Shown: positions 1 to 11,779, numbered from the stretch's first letter. The stretch: 64,000 nucleotides of DNA from Siderastrea radians (GCA_964017195.1 OZ024892.1:14022071-14086070), one strand, 5' to 3'. A program made the numbers and translations. The notes: a model not told the origin generated them from the sequence alone.

Positions 1-980
1 AAAAAACCGTACTTAAAGAGATTCTCGTCTGTGTTAAAACAAAAAAAAAACGAATAATGTAGACTCCTGTTCGCGAGAAGGGCTAGTTTTGCAGCGTTTT
101 TGTATCACGCTCAATTTCTTTTGTTTTTGCTTATCCACAATCCTCTTCTAAGCAGTACCGGTACCGGGCAATGTTTTTGTTACGCCCACTTCAAACTGGC
201 GGCCGAAAAACGTTTTTAAAGAAAAACAATCTGTCTTCAAAATTCACAGATTAGTTGGATTTAAATCAATTCTCTGTTGCTTCTCTCAACTGGCACTACC
301 GAAATGTTAGCTTTTAATAATTAACCAAATATTCGTCTACACACAAACTGCGACTTGTTGCTGAAGCCAAACAGTAAAACAGTGCTTAATTTTAAACATG
401 TGAATAGGTTGTTCAAGATAATGAAAAACGCAGATGTCCCCCATCTTGAAGTGGGTGTTAAAAACTTAGCTTTGGGTGGGGGGAGGGGGGGTGGGGAGGA
501 ACCCCTAAAATCTCGGTGGGCGATGTGCGGCAAATGTCTTGAAACAATTACACTATTTCGGAGCACAACATGTGATTTTCTTTTACCCTGTTTCAGGCCT
601 GACCCAAAATTTAACGCCCCTTATCAAAACTGTCCCAAAAAGGATCGCAACTACCTAAGGAACTGCTTCAATTTACGTAAGACGTTTGAGAAGGGCTTCA
701 AATCCTCTATATTAATCACAAGACCATTCTCAAGGGATGAAAATAGTAAAAAGTAGCTTCGTCTAAAGACCATACCCAATTCCAGACCATAACTCGAAAA
801 CTTTACCCTAATTCAGACCAAAACGACACAAAAATCATTACCTTTGAGGCCGCCCACTCCTATCTGGCTTTTATGTAGAAGGTTTTTGCAGTCTCCCTTT
901 TTTGTTTTCATGTCGTTTACAAGGATTAGGCAATCTCTCTGTTTTACTTTCTTTCTACAATCTTCCTTTTTTACATTTGT
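1..980. other. No gene seen; G-rich run and degenerate short repeats
   Basis: I see no supported gene here. The open frames lack family resemblance and splice support. A G-rich run at about 474-500 (GGGTGGGGGGAGGGGGGG and following) could form a G-quadruplex. Around 740-830 there are several degenerate copies of a CAGACC-type motif; the complement of this motif recurs at 36.58-36.87 kb. Confidence 0.5.
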
Positions 981-1178
981 GGGGAGCAAGGTTGGTGTAG
1001 CAGTGGAAGCACTTGCCTCCCACCTCTGTGACCCGGGTTCGGTTCCAGTGGTTGGCACGTGGGTTGAGTTTGTTGTTGGTTCTGTCCTTGCTCCGAGGGG
1101 TTTCTTTAGAGTTCTCCAAATTTTTTCCCTCCACAAAAACCAACACTTCCAAATTCCAATTCAACCTGGACGTCAAGT
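981..1178 (+). mobile_element. tRNA-derived SINE
   Basis: The head has a pol III A-box-like stretch (TGGTGTAGCAGTGG) and, about 35 bp later, a B-box-like GGTTCGGTTCC. The 3' body (TTGCTCCGAGGGGTTTC, then CCAACACTTCCAAATTCCAA) recurs at about 14.53-14.62 kb and, reversed, near 5.5 kb, so it is a dispersed family. Boundaries are approximate. Confidence 0.6.
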
Positions 1179-1265
1179 GTTTACACATGATGTGTGGTCC
1201 TCACACTACGACACTAAATTTGATTTACCTTTTTTTTTTACTTCAAATGTTAGATACATATTCTT

Positions 1266-1698
1266 GAATGTATCCCTTTTCCAATTTACACGCTATTTGC
1301 ATTGTCTGGCCAGTCTCCCTTTTTCCATTTACATGATTTTTACAGGATTTGGGCCACCAAATTTACATGTTATTTACAGGGTATAGAACAGCCCCATATT
1401 TCTCATTTACATGTTCTTTACATGTTTTGTTTAAAAAATTTACAGGATATTTACAAAGAAGATACTGTAAATTTGTTCCCCAAAATTTACATGTTATTTA
1501 CATGGTTCTTTAAGTTATAAGGGTTAAAGGGGACCACGTAAATCCATTTTTACAACAAATTTACAGCTTCTCCTTAACATGTAAAAAAGCATGCAAATTC
1601 AATTTACAAAATGCCAACATGTAAATGTAAATTTACAAAACATGTAAATTAGGATTTGCATGTTGTAAATTACGATTTACATGTGCATGTAAATTTTC
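1266..1698. repeat. ATTTACATG motif array with strand switch
   Basis: The segment is packed with ATTTACATG or ATTTACAGG. The left two thirds carry TTTACATG on the plus strand; from about 1560 rightwards the complement CATGTAAAT dominates. This mirror layout of a short motif is typical of foldback or inverted-repeat elements with many subterminal sites. It ends directly against the truncated first exon of the NXPE-like copy that follows. Confidence 0.6.
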
Positions 1699-1711
1699 AA
1701 CTTTTCCAGTG

Positions 1712-4700
1712 CTTGCTTCTACAATATCTCTTGGAACGGAGATTCACCAAGTCGCGAGCTACAAACGGACGCAGCAAAAAGTTTTATTTCGTTGTTTGAC
1801 ATCAGACCAGCGGGCCAACTTAGCCGTTTCAGTATTCAAACAAAGACGCGTAATGGTGAACTGAAGGTTATTGGCGGCGACTCGTGGCGTGTCTTATTGC
1901 GCGGTCCAGCGACTGTATCACCCACCGTGTTTGATCACGCAAATGGTACATACGAGTTCTTGTTTCTGGTTATGGACCCGGGGGTCTATAAGTTGGATAT
2001 CACCCTGGATTATAGCTTATGTGATGGATACCGAGATCCACCAAAAAGTTGGTTCATTGTAGGTAAGTGAGGTGTGACGTTTTCTACGACAATTTGGAAA
2101 ATAGAATTTTGCGAAATCGATGAAGCCGTTTATATTTCTGGAGCCTTTATTTTTGAGATTTCAATAAAAGTAAGAATCCGAGGCTTTTAGTAAAAGGTTA
2201 CAAAAACTCAGCCTCCAATTTTGTTTTTGCCTTATTTTTATACAGCGCTGAAATCTTGAATTTTGCGGGGCTTAAGGACGTTCGCGCCAATTGCTCCTGC
2301 GCATCCTTACTGCGCACGCAATTCACTTCGTGATGTCATACCACGTCATGCATTGAGCGCGCGCGCTGTTGAAGAAATGTGGAGATATATAGCGCTAGTG
2401 GGCACTTTAATATCTATGCACGGGTTTAACTCTCTTAAATGTTCGGTGACCCCATATTTTCTTTTGATAGATCACTTTCTTTGTCGATTATCTACGTTTT
2501 GTGAAAAATTAAAGAAAATCTGTATTGTAGAAGTTTAATTTTTTTCAACTTTTCTGCCCTCGCATCATCGAATTCTACTATTATTGAAGCTGCACGGTGT
2601 TCGTTAAAGTCGATCTTAGAGGTTGAATTTAACTAAAAGGATGACACCGGTTCAAATTATTTACTTAACAGACCCACTTAAGTAAAATTTGACTAAGAAA
2701 GTGGGTCTACAGCGAATCATTTTTAATATTTTTCAACTAACAAGCACTGAGGCCATGTCCAGTTACGAGGGCCGATTTGTCAAAATTGGGGTAGTTTTTG
2801 ACGCGCTTTATTTCGAAAACGAAGTCGGTGACCCCCCAATTTTTTTCCATTTCTGACATAGGTAACTCATTATCTGACTGTAGCCAAAGTATGAAAAAAA
2901 TCTGTATTGTAGAAGTTTTTCGCGCGAACGTCCTTAAATAATTTTTACTGTGCAGTTACGCTGAGGGAACTGAAATTATTTTTACTTGTCTGGTAGCTGT
3001 CACATTAATTTGTTTTTCATTGGGAGATACTGGCAGCAATTGCCACCGTACAAATCGGAATGTGTAAATAAAGTTTTAACTCTCCCGGTGACCAGTTTTC
3101 ACAAAAAAGCAGCAACGATCATAGTGTGATTGTAGGAGACCTCCTTAATCCAAGTTACTGTACCGCGCCACCTTATTTGTAACCTAAAATAATAATTCTT
3201 TTTGCTTCATTAAGACCACACAGGAGCCATAATCCCCGATTATGGCTCCTGCACCACAATTTTCTTTTGAATGGCTAAACAATGATTTAGTATGATGTTT
3301 GTTTAATGAAGTAGGAAGCTGCATGTTGTTTATTTTCCAGTGCGTGTATACTAAACTGGTAGACAGTGTTACCATCAGTTACATCATTCACTCATTTGCC
3401 GACAGTGCTGTTTTATTCTTTTACAAGGAATTTCAATGATTAAAAGTAGTATCTCGTACGAAATAAGCACCACAGTGCGCTAAAACGCGCGTTTTTTGTC
3501 TGAACTTCCGAAAGAAAAAAGCTCCAAAACTTTTCGAAGTTGTAGTAATTGGGTTACGCGATTTCATTAACATTGTGGCATACTCATTGGCTGAGAAAGT
3601 TAGGTCTTTGTTTGTACACTTTTTACTCGTTAATAAAACCATGCGGAGGTATCAGATCGGATCCGACTGCCCGTCGTCCGATTTTTCGTGTAAAAGTAAA
3701 GTAGATTAATCTCATGACCTATTTCTACCAATTAGCCCCAAAGAAATCCTCTAAGGGTGGAATTTCCTCGCCCAAAAGGGGTGCCTTTTCGAGGCTTGCA
3801 GGCAGACTACTAAAGAGCAATGGAAAAGTGTCACTTTTGTATTTAAAGGTCACCAAAACGCGCTGCAAAGTGAAAAAAGGTGGCTGCTAAAGTTAAGTAT
3901 ATAAAAGGATGCCAAACTTTGGCAGAAATAACAAGGCGAAACATAGGAAAGCTTGGAGCCTTTGTGCTAGCAAAAGAACCACGGCGGCAGAAAGCCTAGA
4001 GGAAACGCGGTGATTATAGGCAATTCCATTGTTTTGTCCCATCCTTGAGGGATAACAAAGGGTGTTATTTTAATAAAATTTGATGTATTAAGGGGAAAGG
4101 GATTTTAAAAGACCCGTTCAGCCCCGAGGCGGAGCGGTCCACATATGAAACTTGATCGAGTACCCCTCCCCCCATCCCCGGGAGAAATCGAGAGTAATGT
4201 TACTTTTGATTTTAGATTTCACGGCTGATGTCTAAAACAAAGACCTACTCGACTTAAGCGTCACCCAGGTTCTCTTAAGATTTATATGATTTTTTTTATT
4301 CAAGGACCGTTCTTTAAGCAATTAACTGAGTCACCCATCATGTTTTGCGTATTAGGTACTATATGATTGAACATAAACAACTGGCTATTTGTTAGTTAGG
4401 TGCTGGAACTTTGGATGAGTACGCATTCCTAACCTGTCTCAATTTATATTTGTTGCGCTGACAGGAAATTCTCACGGCAAATTACAGAAAAACGGCATTC
4501 TTGGCGTGAATCGAGCCAAAGATGATTACCTTCTTCAACCTTTCCGAGGAGGAAAACTTATCATGATCAATATACCACTGCCTACAGATGGAGGTAAGGC
4601 GACTGGTGTACTTCTTCACTATTAACATCGAAAGCGCACCGTTAGCTAACCCAACGTTTGTTTTAAACTTTCTCTGAGATCGTAGTAACCGCCGACGCAC

Positions 4701-7700
4701 TGTTGAGGGTAACCCTGTGATGGTCTTGCATTGCATCCAGGGACGGGATGCTAGTTCTTCATGCCACAGAAACTGGGTTAAGCTCCAGCGAGTGGGTCTC
4801 CTGTGTTCACAGAAACCGGGTTAAGCTCCAGTGAGTGGGCCTCCTGTGTTCACAGAAACCGGGTTAAGCTCCAGCGAGTGGGCTCCTGTGTTCACATGCA
4901 GAAACCGGGTTAAGCTCCAGCGAGTGGGCCTCCTATGTTCACAGAAACCGGGTTAGGCTTCAGCGAGTGGGCCTCCTGTGTTCACAGAAACCGGGTTAGG
5001 CTCCAGCGAGTGGGCCTCCTGTGTTCACAGAAACCGGGTTAGGCTTCAGCGAGTGGGCCTCCTATGTTCACAGAAACCGGGTTAAGCTCCAGTGAGTGGG
5101 CGTCCTGTGTTCACATGCAGAAACTGGGTTAAGCTCCAGCGAGTGGGCCTCCTATGTTCACAGAAACCGGGTTAGGCTCCAGCGAGTGGGCCTCCTGTGT
5201 TCACAGAAACCGGGTTAAGCTCCAGCGAGTGGGCCTCCTGTGTTCATGTGCGACTTTACCTTTTTACCTTTCTGTGAGATCAGTTTATTTTGTACTTCAG
5301 TCATTCTTTTCTCTTACTTCACTCGTAGATCACTCACACCTCACCAGTATTTCAACCGTACGTATAGTAATTCATACTTCGCTCCTACCTCACGCCAACT
5401 TCACTCGTACTTTACTCGCGCTTCACTCGAAAAAAAATGTAAATGTAATTATTTGTTTACCCACGAAACACTTAGGAGCTCTGAAGCTCGTTCAAACGTG
5501 TTGGTGCCCTCCAGATCTAATTGGAACTTGGAAGTGTTCGAAACTTAACCGTGTTTTATTGTGCTTTTATCTTCCTCGTACCTCTCTCATTCTTTACTCG
5601 TTCTTCGATTCGTACTTCGCTCGTTTCTCACTCGTGATCCGTTCGTACCCTACTCGTACTTTACCAGTGGTACTGCACTCGTATCTTTATAAATACACTT
5701 CGCTCGTTACTGAGCCCCGCAGTGGCAAGGAAAAATTTGAGCAATGAGAGTGAAATAAAGGTCGGGAGTATTATCTGTAAATCCATCGAATAATGGATTT
5801 AACATGCCCCTAGCTACATCATCTCCCAATCATTTCGGAGGTTTTATTCAAAGAATGTTGGAAATTAAATTCGCTGGGATATTGCAGAGACATAAGCTCA
5901 CAGACTAGCTTATAAAGTAAACCGGGATACTAACGGTAAACTACGCTCTCATATTTTGCATCTTCTTTTGTCCTTATATGGTCAAATGACGAGGTAATGT
6001 AATGATGATAGTTTTGTATTGCTGATGTCTCATCGTCCCATTTACTTCCACAGGAACATATTTAATAGACAGATTATCCGAAAGTTCAAATCTTTCATCC
6101 AACTTTGACTTATCTTGTGGTATTGAATGTAAATTCATGTGGGATGGCTTTGGCCGCTGGCTTGGAAAAAATTGGAAACCTTATCTTAGTGGTAAGTAAA
6201 ACGTTACGCATTGAATTTGCATTTTAACTATTTTTTGTCAGAATTTCCAATATTCAGGGCCCCAAAGGGGGTCATTTGAGCCCTGGAGCTCCGAAATGTT
6301 TGTCGTGGAGCCCGAAGCCCGGAGCTCGAAGATCGGAGGGTGGGGGGGGGGGGAGTCCGAAGCCCGGAGCCGGAGCCCGGAACCCGAAGCTTTTTTCTAC
6401 TTGGAGCCGGACAAATGGAGCCCTGGAGTGAAGATGTGGAGCCCTAGAACCCCAAATTTTCTGTCTTGGAGTTTCTGGAGCCCTAGACCCCTTTGGGATC
6501 CTGAACATGTTAAAGGCATTACGTTTTTCATAGGTGTGTCAACGTTTCCAAGGCGCACGAACATCATCGCTCCAAAATTTGAAACCTTGTGGATTTTTGG
6601 TGACTCGCAGGCTGAACGACTGCACGTGTCAATACAAGATACACCGCTGTGCACAGAGACCTTCAAATCTTGTAATCTGAGCAAAATGTGGGTGTACCCT
6701 TGGCCGAGAGTGCAGCCAGTGGCTTGGGACGACAAAGATTTTGACTTCCAACAAATCCTCGATCATATACGCGACGTCCTGGAAAGGACTCAGATGAAAA
6801 ATGAAAACAGCGCAATGATTTTAAATCTGGGCCTTCACTACATTGAAAGCACCAACTTCACAAATTATCAGCGCCTGTTGAACGGTGTTGTAGATCTTCT
6901 GAATGAAAGGAATCCAGAAACTGGTGAACTAAAATACAAGGCTCGTGTGATTTGGAAGAATACCACTTCTATGTGTAAAGAAAAAGACATAGGGAGTCGG
7001 TTGAAAGCTGATTGGCAAAGATTTCTTAACCTGCCGGTGGGTATTCAGTTAACCGTGGTGTAGTACACTGCTCTACGAGGTCCCTACCAGTGGACTAAGA
7101 CATATATATGACCAAACGGGAGAGAGGAAAAGGGTGGGCTTCAGTTGAAGGCTGACTATTGGCAAACCATTCACCGCTGTGCAGTCGACTACTGCTGATC
7201 ACGCCCCCTTCGGACTAGGGGAGGGTACGCACGGCAACTGGGTGGGTAAGGAATCGGTTAAATGGTGACTGGCAACGATTCTGTAGTTTATCAGTGGGTA
7301 AACAGCAAAAAACTCTAGAATAATCGACTGCTGCAAATGGTCTTTTCCCCATTAGTAAATTAATTAATAAACAAGTTGATTAATCATTTTTAAAGGACAG
7401 ATTTAGTTTTTCGTCGGCATTTATTATGCATACGTTTTTTCTAATTTGCGTTTTCGGAATTTGATTAGATATCCCACAGTAGACATTTTGTAGCCTACAA
7501 AATAGTTTTTCCTTTTTTTTAAATCGTGGATTGACATGTTTCGTCGGTTCGTGCCGGCTCTAATCAAATTCAACTTGTTCTATTTCAGCGTGTGAGACTC
7601 TACAACACCTTCGCCACGTCGCTGATGTGCCGGGCTGGTTTAGAGGTCCTAGATGTTTACCCATTCACCAGGTCCCACCCAGGTGGTACCGGGGGGCCCG

Positions 7701-7837
7701 AAGTAGCGCATTATAAGGAACACGACACCGTGCATTTCAAATACGTCGTTATGAAGCCACTTGACTTGTTTTTTGAGGATTATTTTCTTGGCAAAGTTCC
7801 ATTTCCTATAGATCTTAAAAATTACCGTTTTAATTAA
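1712..7837 (+). CDS. NXPE-like protein, copy 1, 5'-truncated
   Basis: Five exon blocks match the complete gene at 10241-14372: 1712-2062, 4465-4593, 6054-6191, 6534-7036 and 7589-7837 (TAA), with matching phases (1, 1, 1, 0). All internal donors are GT; the fourth is GTGGGT. NXPE proteins combine a neurexophilin-like N half with a PC-esterase domain (SGNH/GDSL type) that acts on glycans in the secretory pathway. The PC-esterase motif GDSQAERL is in exon 4, and the D-x-V-H motif (HDTVHF) is in exon 5. The first 214 bp of exon 1, with start codon and membrane anchor, are absent and replaced by an ATTTACATG array. A TTTTCCAG just before 1710 could act as a splice acceptor for a new first exon. 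Exons 2-5 are open, so loss of function is not proven. It could be a pseudogene or a gene with a replaced 5' end. Confidence 0.72.
2276..2933. mobile_element. TTAA-flanked inverted-repeat element (658 bp)
   Basis: Left end GGACGTTCGCGC and right end GCGCGAACGTCC are inverted repeats, each flanked by TTAA (2272-2275, 2934-2937). It lies in intron 1 of NXPE copy 1 and is absent from intron 1 of copy 2. It has no transposase frame. A stretch reading AATCTGTATTGTAGAAGTTT occurs twice inside (about 2517 and 2905), as does a GGTGACCCC stretch, so the element contains an internal duplication. The TTAA target fits piggyBac or Kolobok. Confidence 0.75.
3221..3251. other. Perfect 14-bp stem hairpin
   Basis: CAGGAGCCATAATC and GATTATGGCTCCTG form a perfect 14-bp stem with a 3-nt loop (CCC). 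It lies in intron 1 of NXPE copy 1. No function is assigned. Confidence 0.6.
4767..5246 (+). repeat. 43-bp minisatellite, 11 units, SINE-derived
   Basis: Eleven units of about 43 bp, each with CAGAAACCGGGTTAAGCTCC followed by a GAGTGGGCCTCCTGTGTTCA stretch. Variants alternate AAGCTCC, AGGCTCC and AGGCTTC; two units carry a CATG extension. The DNA just before it and a single unit at about 25.53-25.57 kb show that the unit is the 3' tail of a dispersed SINE-like repeat. It lies in intron 2 of NXPE copy 1. Confidence 0.85.
5290..5740. repeat. Degenerate ACTTCACTCGT short tandem repeats with reverse SINE fragment
   Basis: Many imperfect copies of a 10-12 bp motif resembling TACTTCACTCGT spread over 450 bp. 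They are interrupted at about 5495-5545 by the reverse complement of the SINE 3' body (TAATTGGAACTTGGAAGTGT). The long open frame across it is a by-product of this composition. Confidence 0.55.
6260..6500. repeat. GGAGCC-rich low-complexity repeat in intron 3
   Basis: Imperfect GGAGCCC/CGAAGC hexamer-like repeats, with a G11 run near 6342, fill most of the 342-bp intron between exons 3 and 4 of NXPE copy 1. It is not coding: the real exon starts at 6534 after a TTTCATAG acceptor. Confidence 0.6.
7128..7315 (+). pseudogene. Two degenerate relics of the exon-4 tail inside intron 4
   Basis: The end of exon 4 (about 6991-7052, GGGAGTCGGTTGAAAGCTGA and onwards through the donor) is echoed at about 7128-7180 (CAGTTGAAGGCTGACTATTGG) and 7249-7315 (ATCGGTTAAATGGTGACTGG, ending GTGGGTAAACAG). 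The relics carry indels and are not open. They suggest past tandem duplication of the exon end. Confidence 0.45.
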
Positions 7838-10240
7838 AATCTAATTATTTTGCATTTATAATGACGTACCGTTTATTTATTGAATATTAGCGATCGACTA
7901 CGGAGGCTGAAAATATTTAAATATCGGCCCTCACATAGTGTTTCCAAAAATCGATTATAATAGGCAGTTCTACGTATAGCTTAAATTGACTATATAACTT
8001 CAGAAAATGTTAAGAAATTACAGTCTGTTCTTGCGTTTTAATTAGTTTAAAACATACTCCGTTATGTATATCTGAGCGGTTTCAGAACAACTTATCTGAC
8101 AGAACACTAGAAATGACTGGCTGTGGGACTGGCCACCCATCCCTTGCAAATCTCCAGGGACCCAACCCTCCAGTTGAGTGTGTCAGCTTAGCTGAACAGA
8201 GCTCTGTGCATAGAGTCAAGTAATCAAGTTGCCTTAAAGTGCCAATTCACAAGCAGTCTCTCTATTTCATATCTTTCGCACACCACAGCTATTTCTATGC
8301 CCTACTACCACCCCCCCTTCTAAATGGGTCCCCTGACCCAACCTTCACAAGTTGTCGCAAAGCTTGGTACCCGAACGGTTTTTTTTTTTCAAATTCGCTC
8401 AGATATACGCGCATTGTTTAAAGAAACTATGTCACGGTATTTTCGTTCATTTTTCTGATCCGACGAATTAAAATTCCTTTCACATTGAAGGACCTCGAAA
8501 TAATAGATTCGTAAGGTAGAAAAACAAAAAAGAAGAAAAATAAACCAAAATTAACAAGGATGGCTACGACTGAGGGAGATTAAGACGAGTTACAAATGAC
8601 AAACTTGAAAAAAAATGTGCCAATTTTGTCAAGATGCGTTATCCGTGACGTAGCTCCTCGAAGGACGGTGCCTCCTAATACAGATGTATTTTTGCAAAGG
8701 TTATCACTATGGGGAAAAAGTAGATCTTAGCAAGGGCTATTGGAATCCAAAAAGAAAAATGTGGGAAACCAGCTTTTTTTCAGAAATAATTAAACAACCA
8801 TAATTCTTAAAAAGCGTTAAAATACAAAGAATATGTGGCAATTTCTTTCCAAATTTAAGCTCAATTATCTCTGAAAAATGCGTGGTTACCCCTAATTTTC
8901 TTTTTGAATTCTGATAGCCCTTGCAAAGATCTGCTTTTTCCACATAGTCATAAACCGCGCAAAAATATTGTTGTACTAGGGGGCAAATTCCTTAAGGAAC
9001 CCGAATATCCCGAGATGCGCACAACGTATGCGTAGTAACAAAAGAAGGCACCGTCCTTAACTGAGTAGAAAACGCCGCTCGTGTATGTGTAACCAGATTA
9101 TCTAAACACGACAAAGAGTACATTTCAAATCTTCCCAACTCCCTTGAGTTTTGCTACAGGTTAACGGCCATTTCCTATTTGTATTAATGCAAAAACAAGC
9201 AAGCAAACAAACAAAAACGAAACAAAAGTACGTGACGCATACCAGCATCTACAACGGCTCCATAACCAATCGTAATACGCGTTATATCTGAGCATAATTT
9301 TACAATATGAAATATTGTTAAGTTTTTAATTGACTTTAAAAAAAGTTAAATAGAAAAAGGGAATTACAAAAGACAATAGTGTACGGCATAATTCAGGTTA
9401 GAGTAAAACAGTTCGTGTTCACTGTTTTCGACTGAGAACAAGGCCCCATTCATTTCTTAGGATTTTTAAGTTTATACGAACTTGACCTTCTCTGAAGCGA
9501 ATATGAATGAATGCACCTAACTAGAGAGTAGGACTGGGGAGAGACGCACTGGGGAGAGACGTACATCACCAAGATTTTAAATTTATTTGTTATTCTTTTT
9601 ATGTTTAAACTTAATTTAGTTCATGAATTCATTATTATTCTAATCATATTACCGCTTAAAATGGACCACAGTAAGTTGAAACAGACGTGGTAGATTTGGT
9701 TCAAGGTTGACTTTGACTGTTAAATGTATTGAAAGGTAAATTTGTAAAAGAAACAACATATCCTGACCAAAATCACATTTTATATAACGTAAGTTAAGGC
9801 CAAAGGGCGATTGTTGACCAAAACTACAGGGCAAAACTAAGCAAATATAAAATTGCGGATTTGTAATACACCAAAGCAAAGGTCTACTATAAAAGTTTAG
9901 CTTACTTTAAAGTGTCCGATCGATAGTACAAGAGCGCTCCGTCGATAGCCTGTTGATGTGAGCAAACGGTAGTTAACGAAACTCAGTAAATTTTCGTTAA
10001 TGTCAATCCCCATCGCAACTATTAATAAATTTAACGCATTTTAAAAATGATAATGAGTGTAAACTGCAAAGAACTAAACTGAAAAACACAAAAACTTATG
10101 AAGACAAAGAGCTTCAGCGGGACACAATGACATGCTTAGTAAATCGATTAAGTTGTTATGGTGATGGCCTTTTTTGTGTCGGTATCGATTTATTCGATTG
10201 ATTTGAATTAGGAGTACGTAATGAGACATAAAAGTTCCAA
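7838..10240. other. Intergenic between the NXPE copies
   Basis: No supported gene. It holds the inverted-repeat element at 8663-9056 and otherwise AT-rich DNA. The 5' regulatory region of NXPE copy 2 must lie in its right part, but I recognise no specific promoter element. Confidence 0.5.
8663..9056. mobile_element. Palindromic inverted-repeat element (394 bp)
   Basis: Ends GGACGGTGCCT and AGGCACCGTCC are inverted. Longer imperfect inner arms also pair: AGATCTTAGCAAGGGCTATT near 8723 against its complement near 8916-8936, and TCACTATGGGGAAAAAG against CTTTTTCCACATAGT. TTAA follows the right end; the left flank reads CGAA. No coding frame. Confidence 0.6.
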
Positions 10241-11779
10241 ATGATTCAAATCCTGTTTCAAAAGTGGAAAACGTTTCTTAAATTATGGTTTTCAATGGTA
10301 GCAGTTTTCCTTCTTTATTACCAATATGCAAGCAACGAGGCGAATTTGCAAAGACACGAGTACAAGATGAAAATATCGCAAAATATCAACGAATTCCAAG
10401 AAAACTGGTGCCGTATACACCGTGCCCGAGTTGACATAGACTCCTTATTAAAACCTTGCTTCTACAATATCTCTTGGAACGGAGATTCACCAAGTCGCGA
10501 GCTACAAACGGACGCAGCAAAAAGTTTTATGTCGTTGTTGGACATCAGACCAGCGGGCCAATTTAGCCGTTTCAGTATTCAAACAAAGACGCGTAATGGT
10601 GAACTGAAGGTTATTGGCGGCGACTCGTGGCGTGTCTTATTGCGCGGTCCCGCGACTGTATCACCCACCGTGTTTGATCACGCAAATGGTACATACGAGT
10701 TCTTGTTTCTGGTTATGGACCCGGGTGTCTATAAGTTGGATATCACTCTGGATTATAGCTTGTGTGATGGATACCGAGATCCACCAAAAAGTTGGTTCAT
10801 TGTAGGTAAGTGAGGTGTGACGTTTTCTACGACAATTTGGAAAATAAAATTGTTTATCTTATTATTACTACGAACTTAGTTTAGCGCAGATTAAATTTTG
10901 CGAAATCGATGGAGCCGTTTATACTTCCGGAGGCTTTATTTTTGAGATTTCAATGAAAGTAAGAATCCAAGGCTTTTAGTAAAATTTTTCAAAAACTCAG
11001 CCTCCAATTTTATTTTTGCCGGCTTATTTTTATACAGCGCTGAAATCCGGAAAAATTTAGACGGTGGAAAATTTTTTCAGCACTTGTATCATGAATACAT
11101 TCGTTTTTGCTTTAATTATTATAGACTGTGATGGGATGGCGCTGAATTGTGATTTATCCAGTGGATAAGGTTATCCAACCTTTGAACAACTGGAGCCAGA
11201 AGATGAACTTCTCACCCTGACTCTGTCTGTTGTCTTCCTTTAGAGTTCAGCACTTTGCTGGTGGTACTTGTGCTGTACTTACTTCAGATTGAGACTAACC
11301 CTATAAAAATAGGTCTTCAATATGTTTTATGCTGCGGCTTGGTGAACTCGAAACTGGGATATTACAATAAAACCCGTGAAAAAGAGGATGTCAGTTAATT
11401 GACATTACCAACATAATCAACATGGCACCGTTATATGGAATCTACTGTAGGAAATAGGTCCGAAATGTTTGGATTACTTTTATAATTTTTTGCCAGCACT
11501 TTTGTAGTTTTCTTTTTCACATGTTGCTATCATAGTGTTAGACAGTTTTTAAACTTGTCTTCTTGTTATTCACAAGAAAAATGCTCAACAAAAGTAGAAA
11601 CTTATTGTATTCAGTCGCTTTGCCATTTCACTTATTGCCGCTTGTTCATTCATTTTTCTCTTTCCCTTCTTTCCTCAAATATGATTATATTTAAAAAAAA
11701 TGATGTTTGTTAAGATAGCGATATCGGTATTGAGCACTAGCCCGCACTAGGCCACGTAAGCCTATGGTTAGTTAAATAA

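Noticed and set aside
355..756. 133-codon open frame near the left edge
   Set aside because: No family resemblance; it crosses a poly-G run and degenerate repeats, with no splice or start context.
844..1386. 180-codon open frame
   Set aside because: It runs through a SINE and the ATTTACATG array; the residues reflect repeat composition.
4767..5246. CRISPR array
   Set aside because: The units are contiguous tandem repeats without distinct spacers and there are no cas genes; it is a SINE-derived minisatellite in an intron.
5154..5747. 197-codon open frame
   Set aside because: It starts inside the minisatellite and continues through TC-rich degenerate repeats.
6296..6533. N-terminal extension of NXPE copy 1 exon 4
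   Set aside because: The open frame before 6534 is GGAGCC repeat; the acceptor TTTCATAG at 6533 and phase match with copy 2 define the exon.
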